A stretch of DNA of 11,074 nucleotides, from assembly GCA_002407775.1 (NCBI GenBank), contig DHOP01000011.1, positions 1-11,074 of the forward strand, in the 5' to 3' direction. This document shows, piece by piece, positions 1 through 6,252 of this stretch. The translations under genes were made by a program, and so were the position numbers. Every line of letters begins with the position of its first letter. The first letter of the stretch is position 1. The DNA is from Prevotella sp. UBA5387. Its GTDB lineage: Bacteria > Bacteroidota > Bacteroidia > Bacteroidales > Bacteroidaceae. The notes below the pieces were generated by a model. The model saw only the letters and a program-made list of their open reading frames with translations. It was not told the origin of the DNA and did no database searches.

Positions 1-227
1 AGATGATTTATCAGTGCCGATAGGTGCTGCAAATATTTGATAATCAGTCGTTTTCGCTATATGCAGTACCTATTGGCACTGATGTTAACAGAGGCATATG
101 GTCCGGGGACTTCGTCCTCGGTTATTCTCGTGTAGCCTCTTCGAGGCATCTTCATCACGTTGGCTCACTCGTAGCCCAGAATGGGCTTCATAGGCTTAAC
201 CGCGGACAAAGTCCGTGGACTCATGGC
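1..227 (+). repeat. Structured intergenic repeat, copy 1 (long hairpin plus triloop mini-hairpins)
   Basis: A long hairpin is visible: positions 10-31 pair with 62-83 over about 22 bp, including two G-T wobbles. The loop carries TTTGATAATCAGT. It is followed by a hairpin CCGGGGAC-TTC-GTCCTCGG at 103-121. The left arm is identical to that of copy 2 (228-413), whereas the right arm differs but still pairs. After position 121 this copy diverges from copy 2 and holds further small palindromes, listed separately. An open frame crosses this stretch, but it only reads through the palindromes and shows no protein family, so I do not call a gene. The copy is probably cut by the window edge. Confidence 0.8.
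103..218. repeat. Cluster of four mini-hairpins with 3-nt loops
   Basis: Four perfect or nearly perfect hairpins, all with three-base loops, lie in a row: CCGGGGAC-TTC-GTCCTCGG (103-121), GCCTC-TTC-GAGGC (135-147), GCCCA-GAA-TGGGC (174-186) and CCGCGGAC-AAA-GTCCGTGG (200-218). The last is an inverted relative of the first, with compensating base changes in both arms. This looks like a REP/BIME-type composite of inverted units rather than coding sequence. Confidence 0.7.
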
Positions 228-413
228 AGATGATTTATCAGTGCCGATAGGTGCTGCAAATATTTGATAATCAGTCGTTTTCATCATGTGAAGTGCCTGT
301 CGGCACTGATGTTTGTTAAGGCATGTAGTCCGGGGACTTTGTCCTCGGTTATATATGTGTAGTGCCTTTGGCCCTTAGCTAAAGAAAGCACTCCTATCTT
401 TACTGGACACTAA
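228..413 (+). repeat. Structured intergenic repeat, copy 2 (left arm of the pair framing the xylanase gene)
   Basis: The copy starts with the same bases as copy 1. A long hairpin forms between 237-255 and 292-310, with three G-T wobbles. Then comes CCGGGGAC-TTT-GTCCTCGG (330-348), and then a stretch ending in CTAAAGAAAGCACTCCTAT near 380-398, whose GTGC/GCAC ends could form a third stem. The same order of blocks is present in reverse complement at 2964-3137, with runs of about 19-26 identical bases. The xylanase gene lies between the two. Function is unknown; a 3'-end RNA structure or a REP-like mobile palindrome are the main options. Confidence 0.8.
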
Positions 414-526
414 AAATTTTCAATGAATGTTCATCAAATTATGGAATAATTAGATTAATAATACCAAAAGGTATATTTGGAAAAGCATTTGAAATAAATC
501 GAAAAGCCCTCTCGTGCATTTTTACT

Positions 527-534
527 TATCTTTG
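527..534 (+). promoter_or_regulatory. Bacteroidetes -7 promoter box for the xylanase-esterase gene
   Basis: TATCTTTG matches the Bacteroidetes sigma-ABfr -7 consensus TAnnTTTG exactly and is followed by GCG. It lies 58 bases before the chosen ATG at 592, giving a leader of roughly 50 nt. No good -33 TTTG is seen at the usual 19-21 base spacing. A second perfect box, TATATTTG at 472-479, is an alternative. Only the -7 element is supported. Confidence 0.5.
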
Positions 535-591
535 CGAATATCAGTTAATACTTTTCTATTCAATCTTCAAATCTTCAAATCTCCAAACTAT

Positions 592-2760
592 ATGAAAAAG
601 AAAGCTCTTATCACAAGTTTAGCACTATCATTATTATTGGGCACAATGCCAAGCTTTGCCCAATTTGGAAGACCTGCGCAACAAGCAGATGACCCTACCG
701 GATACAAAGACACCTACAAAGATTATTTCACGATCGGCGTCGCGGTGAATACCAAGAACGTTACAGACCCAGATCAGATTGCACTCATCAAGAAAAACTT
801 CAATAGCATCACGGCTGAGAACGACATGAAGCCAGTTTCTATACAGCCACGCGAAGGAGAATTCCATTGGGAGAATGCTGATCGCATAGCCAACTTCTGC
901 CGTCAGAATGGCATCAAGCTTCGCGGACATTGCCTCTGTTGGCACAATCAGTTCTCTGACTGGATGTTTACTGACAAGAAGGGCAAGGACGTGACAAAGG
1001 AAGTGTTCTATGAACGCTTGCGTAATCAAATCCTCGCCGTAGTGAATCGCTACAAAGATGTCGTCTATGCATGGGATGTAGTCAATGAAGCCATGATAGA
1101 TGGTCCACGTAAATTACGTGATGGTTCAGAGCCCAACCCCTATCGCCAGTCACGTATTTATAAGCTTTGTGGAGATGAATTCATTGCCAAAGCTTTCCAG
1201 TTTGCCCGCGAAGCTGACCCTAACGCCTTGCTTTTCTATAACGACTATAATGCCGCCGATCCCGCAAAACGAGATCGTATCTACGATATGGTCAAGAAAA
1301 TGAAAGAGGCAGGTGTTCCCATTGATGGCATTGGAATGCAGGGGCACTACAACATCTACGGCCCAAGCATGGAAGATGTAGATGCTGCCATCACCAAATA
1401 CTCCACCATCGTGAAGAACATTCACTTCACGGAGCTTGACATACGCACTACCGCTGAAATGGGTGGACAACTGCAATTCAGCAGAGGTGAACAAAAGGGA
1501 GTTCCCCAATACCTCAAGACCCTACAAGAGGCACAATATTCCAATCTCTTCCGAGTGCTTAGAAAGCATCGTGATGTGATAAAGAACGTTACCTTCTGGA
1601 ATCTATCCGACCGTGACTCTTGGCTTGGAACCTATAACTATGCACTTCCCTTCGATGTCAATTATAAACCTAAGAACGTCTATTACCTCATCAAGAACTT
1701 CAAGCCTGAAGTTGACAATGCTATAGTAAAAGAAGATTTCCAACCATCTGAATTAAATCAGCCCAAACAAGAATATCCCATGGTCAACTCTCAGGGGTAT
1801 GCACGATTCCGTGTAAGCGCACCCGATGCCAAGTCTGTAATTGTTAGCCTTGGACTTGGTGGGCGTGGCGGAACAGTGCTTCAAAAGACAAAGGACGGAC
1901 TTTGGGAAGGTACCACCGAAGGCCCTATGGATGAAGGATTCCACTATTATCACCTCACCATCGACGGAGGTGTGTTCAACGACCCAGGAGCCAAGAACTA
2001 TTATGGATCTACCCGATGGGAAAGTGGTATAGAGATTCCGGCACACGACCGTGATTTCTATGCAGACAAGGCAGTAGCTCACGGAGAGGTATCACAAATA
2101 CTCTTCCCCTCTAAAAGCACAGGTGTAAATCGACGTGCCTTTGTCTATCTGCCTCCTTCTTATGATGGAAAGAAGAAGTTCCCCGTGCTCTATCTGCAAC
2201 ATGGATGGGGCGAAGACGAGACGGCATGGAGCAATCAGGGACATGCCAACCTCATCATGGACAATCTTATGGCCGAAGGCAAGTGTGCGCCATTTATTAT
2301 TGTGATGACCTATGGCATGACCAATGATACAGGTTTTGGTGGCATACGTCAGTTCGACTACAAGAAATTCGAGACCGTACTCGTTGACGAGCTCGTTCCA
2401 TATATCGACACTCACTTCAAGACCATTGCCAACAAAGCGAATCGTGCCATGGCAGGACTCTCTATGGGAGGCATGGAAACACATAACATCACTCTTGCAC
2501 GTCCCGAGATCTTCGGTTATTACGGATTGCTATCTGGAGGTACTTATGCGCCAGCTGAGATCAAGAGCAAAGACCAAACCAACCTGATCTTCATGAGTTG
2601 CGGAAGCCGTGAGAATCCCGACCGAGTAAACCAGGCCGCCGAGGAACTAAGAAAAGCTGGGTTCAATGCCATATCTTATGTTTCGGAAAACACCGCACAT
2701 GAATTCCTCACATGGCGACGCTCATTGCGTGAGATGGCACCCTTACTCTTCAAAAAGTAA
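592..2760 (+). CDS. Secreted bifunctional GH10 xylanase / CE1 feruloyl esterase (Xyn10D-Fae1A-like)
   Basis: A 722-aa modular enzyme for arabinoxylan breakdown. The GH10 half cleaves beta-1,4-xylan, and the CE1 half is expected to remove ferulate or acetate esters from side chains. Residues 1-24 form a signal peptide (KKK, hydrophobic core, SFAQ). GH10 covers about 38-370, with acid/base E166 in WDVVNEA and nucleophile E281 in FTELD. About 395-490 is an immunoglobulin-like CBM48/esterase N-terminal domain. About 500-720 is an alpha/beta-hydrolase with nucleophile S624 in GLSMGG and likely catalytic H703 in TAHEF. Order and length match the Prevotella Xyn10D-Fae1A type. I chose the ATG at 592, not the in-frame one at 514, because it gives a clean signal peptide and lies downstream of the -7 box. 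There is no lipobox after the signal peptide, so export to the periplasm or beyond is inferred. No SusC/D genes are in view; the gene stands alone with its own terminator. The esterase substrate is inferred. Confidence 0.95.
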   Translation: MKKKALITSLALSLLLGTMPSFAQFGRPAQQADDPTGYKDTYKDYFTIGVAVNTKNVTDPDQIALIKKNFNSITAENDMKPVSIQPREGEFHWENADRIANFCRQNGIKLRGHCLCWHNQFSDWMFTDKKGKDVTKEVFYERLRNQILAVVNRYKDVVYAWDVVNEAMIDGPRKLRDGSEPNPYRQSRIYKLCGDEFIAKAFQFAREADPNALLFYNDYNAADPAKRDRIYDMVKKMKEAGVPIDGIGMQGHYNIYGPSMEDVDAAITKYSTIVKNIHFTELDIRTTAEMGGQLQFSRGEQKGVPQYLKTLQEAQYSNLFRVLRKHRDVIKNVTFWNLSDRDSWLGTYNYALPFDVNYKPKNVYYLIKNFKPEVDNAIVKEDFQPSELNQPKQEYPMVNSQGYARFRVSAPDAKSVIVSLGLGGRGGTVLQKTKDGLWEGTTEGPMDEGFHYYHLTIDGGVFNDPGAKNYYGSTRWESGIEIPAHDRDFYADKAVAHGEVSQILFPSKSTGVNRRAFVYLPPSYDGKKKFPVLYLQHGWGEDETAWSNQGHANLIMDNLMAEGKCAPFIIVMTYGMTNDTGFGGIRQFDYKKFETVLVDELVPYIDTHFKTIANKANRAMAGLSMGGMETHNITLARPEIFGYYGLLSGGTYAPAEIKSKDQTNLIFMSCGSRENPDRVNQAAEELRKAGFNAISYVSENTAHEFLTWRRSLREMAPLLFKK

Positions 2761-2777
2761 GTTTAGGTAAGCCATTT

Positions 2778-2824
2778 ATCTGGAATCTTCAGAAGAATCA
2801 TACCTCATAAGGGTGTTTCCAGAT
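2778..2824 (+). other. 3'-UTR hairpin after the xylanase gene
   Basis: ATCTGGAA (2778-2785) pairs with TTCCAGAT (2817-2824), enclosing a 31-base loop that contains small internal stems. It begins 17 bases after the stop codon and is not followed by a T-run, so it looks like a 3'-UTR structure ahead of the true terminator. It could protect the transcript end; this is inference. Confidence 0.45.
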
Positions 2825-2833
2825 TAAAATTAT

Positions 2834-2888
2834 GTCATGCTTTAGCTTGAAGTAGAAAATACTTGAGGTTAAAGCATGACTTCTTTTA
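2834..2888 (+). terminator. Strong intrinsic terminator of the xylanase gene
   Basis: GTCATGCTTTA (2834-2844) pairs perfectly with TAAAGCATGAC (2870-2880). The inner part continues the stem with wobbles and one mismatch to give about 21 bp around a GAAAA loop. TTCTTTTA follows directly. It lies about 75 bases past the stop codon of the enzyme gene. Confidence 0.85.
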
Positions 2889-2963
2889 GTCAAGAGTATC
2901 ATGCCATAGAAAAGATTTGCCCCATTCATTGTGATATGATGATTTGGGACATTAATTTTTATT

Positions 2964-3137
2964 ATTAGTGTTCGGTAAAATAGGAGTGCTTTCTTTAGCT
3001 TAGTACCAAAGGCACTATATATTCATAACCGAGGACAAAGTCCCCGGACTACATATCTTTACAAACCTCAGTGCCAAAAAAGGTACTGCACATCATGTAG
3101 AAACTGATTATCAAACAAGTGCAGTACCTTTTTCCCA
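2964..3137 (-). repeat. Structured intergenic repeat, copy 3 (inverted, right arm)
   Basis: This is the reverse complement of copy 2, with the same block order. GTCCCCGG/CCGAGGAC form a hairpin at 3029-3047 with an AAA loop. AAAAAGGTACTGCAC (3077-3091) pairs perfectly with 3119-3133, and ACTGATTATCAAA (the conserved loop motif) lies between them. Arm sequences differ from copies 1 and 2 on both sides while pairing is kept, which is covariation. Read on the minus strand, the element starts right after the stop codon of the zinc-ribbon gene (3140). Confidence 0.8.
3070..3133 (-). terminator. Terminator-like hairpin after the zinc-ribbon gene
   Basis: On the minus strand, GTACTGCAC...GTGCAGTAC, extended by an A-run/T-run to 15 bp, is followed by TTTTTTGGCAC. 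The base of the stem lies about 6 bases from the zinc-ribbon stop codon. The A-flank and T-flank make it plausible in either direction, but the stem belongs to the repeat element, so termination may be only part of its role. Confidence 0.5.
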
Positions 3138-3139
3138 AA

Positions 3140-3397
3140 TTACTTCTTCCATCGCTCCAATCGCTTCATACCACGAGTAAACAACCAGGCCATAAAGCGA
3201 GAATGACCACCTTCTATCATCTTCTTACGACAAAACTCTTGAAACTCTTTCACATCGTCACATTCGTATGTAAATCGTCCGTCCTGATAGCAATAGCTAC
3301 AATATTTCTCACTTCGAGTGCCATCTGCATTGGTTCCACCATGTTGCGGATCACGCTTCAAAGGCATACCACAACTCACACAATAATTTTTACTCAT
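3140..3397 (-). CDS. Small zinc-ribbon protein
   Basis: An 85-aa cytoplasmic protein. The N-terminal half has two CxxC pairs, C6-C9 and C33-C36, with GMPL after the first and YCSYCYQDG around the second. This is the pattern of the putative zinc-ribbon family Zn_ribbon_2 (PF12674), found alone or attached to other domains in many Bacteroidetes and Firmicutes. The C-terminal half is charged and probably helical, ending in a basic tail (ERWKK). Its role is unknown; metal-dependent nucleic-acid or protein binding is only a guess. The ATG is supported by an AAGGA Shine-Dalgarno-like stretch a few bases upstream, unusual for this window. The gene converges on the xylanase gene, and the stop codon is nearly in contact with repeat copy 3. 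Confidence 0.85.
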   Translation of the reverse strand: MSKNYCVSCGMPLKRDPQHGGTNADGTRSEKYCSYCYQDGRFTYECDDVKEFQEFCRKKMIEGGHSRFMAWLFTRGMKRLERWKK

Positions 3398-3582
3398 CGT
3401 CCTTATCTTTTCAAACGTTTAATAATTTTTTTCTCCTTCCCTCGCCTCAATGCCATGTCTGATAATAATATCCTTTTTTGTTCACTTCCTCAAAGTATCT
3501 GCTACTCAATACCAACAACTTACATTTGCACAATACAAATAAGTTTCCTCAATTTGAGTAGTATTGATTAGAAAATATTTTA

Positions 3583-3612
3583 GATGTTATCGCCAAGGAA
3601 TGGCTTAACATC
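3583..3612 (-). terminator. Hairpin downstream of the TIR gene
   Basis: GATGTTA (3583-3589) pairs with TAACATC (3606-3612), and GCCA with TGGC inside, leaving an AGGAA loop. It sits 24 bases past the TIR stop codon. On the minus strand it is followed by TAAAATATTTT, so termination is likely but the T-run is poor. The remaining intergenic DNA from 3398 to 3582 shows only AT-rich sequence and a weak 8-bp inverted repeat (CTACTCAA...TTGAGTAG), with no gene. Confidence 0.55.
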
Positions 3613-3636
3613 TCTTTATCATATTCCAAAAACAAC

Positions 3637-4761
3637 CTATACTTTTTCAATTTTTGACAGAAACTTATCTCTTGAGGTTTCCCAAACTGTATGTCCATTT
3701 TTGTCTTCTAATCCAAATCTCTCCATCATATTATCTCTAAAATCGTTTAGAATACTACGTACCCTTCTGTCATCATCGATAACGATTGCCAGTTTATTAG
3801 GATTTATAGCTCCTTTTATACTTGGCACATTAAATCCTGGGGATAACACAGAAGAGTAGTCAGTTTGTAAAACCCATGCTGCCCCCATTTCGTTAAGACA
3901 GGCAGGACTATTATAGTAATTATCAGACAAAATAAAGACAACATAAATATTATTTTCTTGGAATTTTTCCTTAAGAGTCTCATATATATCATTCCCCTCG
4001 CTAATTCCAAATCCAGCAATTGAACTACAAAACATATTTGTTTTGTTGAATCCTATACTCTGCAACAATTCAACAAAAGGCTCAACAAACTCTATATCTT
4101 TAGATGAGTGACTAATAAAGAGTAAGGGGGACTTCTTTTTCTGTTCTGTATTATTTGCTCCTTCAAGTAGAGGTTTTCCCCGTTTAATTTGATTCATCAT
4201 TACGAAATACGATGCATGAATTCCATTGTAATTATCTCGAAGCCCAAATCCGTTAACTGAATTATCAACACTTCTAAATTTTAATAAGTCTTCATTATCA
4301 GATGGAAAGTATTGTATAAATAAAGATAAAGACTCTTCATACCACTTCAAATATAGTGCTATATCCTCATTAGAATTATACTCTTTAGGGCTAATTTCAT
4401 TATATTTTTTATGATCACGCTCAATAAGTTTTATTAGATCAGAATTCCCTCCCTCACTCTGTTGTGATAATTCATTCATAAGTTTACAACTTTCCAATAC
4501 ACCTATCATTTTCTCTAATGGCTGAGGGGGATAATTATGACGATCTTCAAATTGTTTCATACCCTCTTTGAATCTTTGAATACAAAGGCCATCAAAATTT
4601 CTTTCCAAGAATTGTAAGCATAGTGAAACCCATGAATAGTACCCTTGCGAGTCACTTAACGTATAAACTTTATACATTCTATTAACACCACTCGGAGAAG
4701 GAACATACCGTAAACCTTCTCTTATATCATGGCCAGAAGAAATTAACAAGTCTAGATCCAT
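3637..4761 (-). CDS. TIR-domain protein, probable antiphage NADase-type effector
   Basis: A 374-aa cytoplasmic protein. The C-terminal part, about residues 211-345, is a TIR domain: strand A with FISHSSKD (215-222), a BB-loop-like segment FCSSIAGFGISEG (244-256), VVFILSDNYY (274-283) and CLNE, where E291 occupies the catalytic glutamate position of TIR NADases. Bacterial TIR proteins usually cleave NAD or make signalling nucleotides during phage infection. Residues 1-205 match no family I can name. They look helical, with a YYSWVSLCLQFLERNF segment (41-56) and an aromatic-rich segment LYLKWYEESLSLFIQYF (136-152), and may sense the trigger. No cyclase, ThsA, Argonaute or STAND partner is in the window. 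The gene has its own candidate promoter and is strikingly AT-rich compared with the flanking xylanase and HU genes, which fits horizontal acquisition. TIR assignment is firm; defence function is inferred. Confidence 0.88.
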   Translation of the reverse strand: MDLDLLISSGHDIREGLRYVPSPSGVNRMYKVYTLSDSQGYYSWVSLCLQFLERNFDGLCIQRFKEGMKQFEDRHNYPPQPLEKMIGVLESCKLMNELSQQSEGGNSDLIKLIERDHKKYNEISPKEYNSNEDIALYLKWYEESLSLFIQYFPSDNEDLLKFRSVDNSVNGFGLRDNYNGIHASYFVMMNQIKRGKPLLEGANNTEQKKKSPLLFISHSSKDIEFVEPFVELLQSIGFNKTNMFCSSIAGFGISEGNDIYETLKEKFQENNIYVVFILSDNYYNSPACLNEMGAAWVLQTDYSSVLSPGFNVPSIKGAINPNKLAIVIDDDRRVRSILNDFRDNMMERFGLEDKNGHTVWETSRDKFLSKIEKV

Positions 4762-5148
4762 ATTTTCTTATATTATGATCAGTTAGTAAACTACTAGTAC
4801 TTTCTTAGATAATACCGTAAATGGTTTCATCTCCACAGATATTGCGAATCTTTAGACGAAGAGGCTTTTCTCTCTTAATAGTTTATATCTGCTTATTGTC
4901 TTTTCATAGTCATTCCATATAACAAACTTTATCGTTGTCATTCAACTGAAATTTGTCACATGGTTTTCGATTCCTGCAAATGTAATGTTATTTTCAATAT
5001 TTTGTACATTTCTCTATATGATTTTATTCATCTTTATTCAAAATAGAGGAAAAGACTAATAATGTACAGAGGAATCTGATTGTGTTTTTAAATGTATTCA
5101 CAGACGTTGAAAGTGCCATACACAAGGGGGTAAATACAAATCGACTAA
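4762..5148. other. AT-rich intergenic region upstream of the TIR gene
   Basis: About 390 bases separate the TIR gene from the next minus-strand gene. I find no convincing coding frame and no repeat shared with the rest of the window. It holds the -7-like box at 4977-4984, which would give the TIR mRNA a leader of about 210 nt. Such a leader is long for this window and could be regulatory, but I see no riboswitch-like fold. Confidence 0.4.
4977..4984 (-). promoter_or_regulatory. Bacteroidetes -7 box, likely for the TIR gene
   Basis: On the minus strand the sequence reads TACATTTG followed by CAGG, an exact match to TAnnTTTG. No -33 TTTG is seen at 19-21 bases. It lies about 215 bases upstream of the TIR start codon, so it suggests that TIR is transcribed separately from the 5149-5814 gene. 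Confidence 0.4.
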
Positions 5149-5814
5149 TCATTTCAATTTCCCATATGTTACTCTTATCTCTGATTGAGAAGGTATAAAG
5201 CTAGCTATATCACTAATATTTCCGATATTTAAAATTAATGGCTCATTTTGGGTGTTTTTAACCCAAATTCTAAATTCTTTTTGGGAACTATACCTATCAC
5301 GTTTCATAAACGGCGTTAACTTCCCATTGTACGTGTTTTCATAATAGTAAACCAACTCTATTTCATATTTCAGGCCCATTTGTTTAATGGAATTCTCAAC
5401 TCTTTTTAAAAATTCAGGGATAGCCTGTATAGCAACACAAGAAGCACCATTATCATTTTTATTAAACGCATCAAAATCTCTTGTATCAATTATTAAATGT
5501 CCATCCTTAAGATTTCTCACAGCGTCTTCATTTTTAACAGCATATAGACAAAACACATTTTGATTCAAGCAATCAGAAACAGAAAGTTCTATGTTTTTCG
5601 CCTTAACTTCTTTGTCATTGATAAAAATAGAAGTGTTTTCTTCATCAAAATGCTCTATATAAATGTCACCTTCACAACAGTCACCTCTTTCAGGATCATC
5701 TGATTCTTTAAAACTTTTAAGCGTGCTTAAGTAAACTTCTCCTTTTAAAAGCTTTTTCATATTCTCTTCTGAGCCAAATTTTAAGAGTAAATCTACATCA
5801 ATTAACTTTCCCAT
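5149..5814 (-). CDS. Hypothetical protein with DUF2971-like features
   Basis: A 221-aa soluble protein with no signal peptide or membrane segment. The N-terminal part reads FGSEENMKKLLKGEVYLSTL (13-32), followed by F(K)ES-DDPERGDCCEGD (35-50). The C-terminal part has KRDRYSSQKEFRIWV (171-185), then a run of short strands ending near SQSEIRVTYG. The combination of an early 'L..GE.Y...L..F' block and a late 'Y..Q.EFRI' block resembles DUF2971-type proteins of unknown function; I rate that relation as weak. The acidic DDPERGD..EGD stretch is a possible active or binding site. The gene lies between the broken fic gene and the TIR gene on the same strand, so a defence or toxin role is suggested by neighbourhood only. 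No Shine-Dalgarno site supports the start, as is common in Bacteroidetes. Confidence 0.7.
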   Translation of the reverse strand: MGKLIDVDLLLKFGSEENMKKLLKGEVYLSTLKSFKESDDPERGDCCEGDIYIEHFDEENTSIFINDKEVKAKNIELSVSDCLNQNVFCLYAVKNEDAVRNLKDGHLIIDTRDFDAFNKNDNGASCVAIQAIPEFLKRVENSIKQMGLKYEIELVYYYENTYNGKLTPFMKRDRYSSQKEFRIWVKNTQNEPLILNIGNISDIASFIPSQSEIRVTYGKLK

Positions 5815-5987
5815 TAATTTATTATTTTCGGTTATCCAGGTTAATCATGAATATATTATGTAAATCTATAAAAATAAATTGACATAAAAATACTTTTTAC
5901 AAAAGAAATACGCTAATTTGCATTTTTCTATCAAATGGGACGAAATCTAAATATTCTAGTATCACGTAGCCTATTTTTAGAGTTTTA

Positions 5988-6252
5988 TTACAACAAACTG
6001 TATTCGGGCATTCGCTCAATGGTCTGCAACGTTTCAGGGAAGTGCATACAGTTAGCAAAGGTAAACCCACCCTTCGAAATGTTCTTCGTGCGTAACTGCC
6101 CTGCAAAGTCATAAAGTCCTCCAAACAGGTAAGTATGTATCTGTTTGTAGGCATTTAATGTTACCAGGCTCAACCGTTTGCAAGATTATGCTATCAAAAA
6201 GACCGTAGGCCTTCTTCTTACTTAGCTCATCTATATTGTTTATCTCACTCAT
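5988..6252 (-). pseudogene. Broken second fic gene (frameshifted and truncated)
   Basis: Reading from the ATG at 6252 gives MSEINNIDELSKKKAYGLFD..., like the N-terminus of ~200-aa Bacteroidetes Fic proteins, but the frame stops at 6109 after 47 aa. Shifting frame at the A-run of CAAACAG (6144-6146 on the plus strand) restores the family sequence: QIHTYLFGGLYDFAGQLRTK, NISKGGFTFAN, and an ...ERMPE end. One extra A explains the shift, and the repaired frame (87 aa) ends at 5988. It stops before the region where the catalytic HPFxxGNGR motif should come, so even the repaired gene would be inactive. The start overlaps the end of the upstream fic gene by 8 bases (ATGAGTGA), indicating an original translationally coupled fic-fic pair. 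Confidence 0.82.

Noticed and set aside
24..233. 69-aa open frame on the plus strand
   Set aside because: It reads straight through the palindromic repeat copies and mini-hairpins; no family, no start signal. Best explained as repeat sequence.
1..413. CRISPR array made of the left repeats
   Set aside because: Only two long copies with internal hairpins, unequal spacing, an inverted third copy elsewhere, and no spacers or cas genes.
514..591. Upstream in-frame ATG for the xylanase-esterase gene
   Set aside because: It would add 26 residues before a clear signal peptide and would lie upstream of the TATCTTTG -7 box at 527-534.
3500..3562. Inverted repeat CTACTCAA...TTGAGTAG in the intergenic region
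   Set aside because: Only 8 bp with a long AT-rich loop; expected by chance in such sequence.
3637..5814. Thoeris or CBASS system built from TIR and the 221-aa gene
   Set aside because: No ThsA-type SIR2/SLOG or TM effector and no CD-NTase motifs are visible in the neighbour; the two genes are also separated by 387 bases with a promoter-like box.
5897..6154. 85-aa minus-strand frame overlapping the broken fic
   Set aside because: It is a third-frame shadow of the fic remnant; only the neighbouring frame shows Fic family residues.
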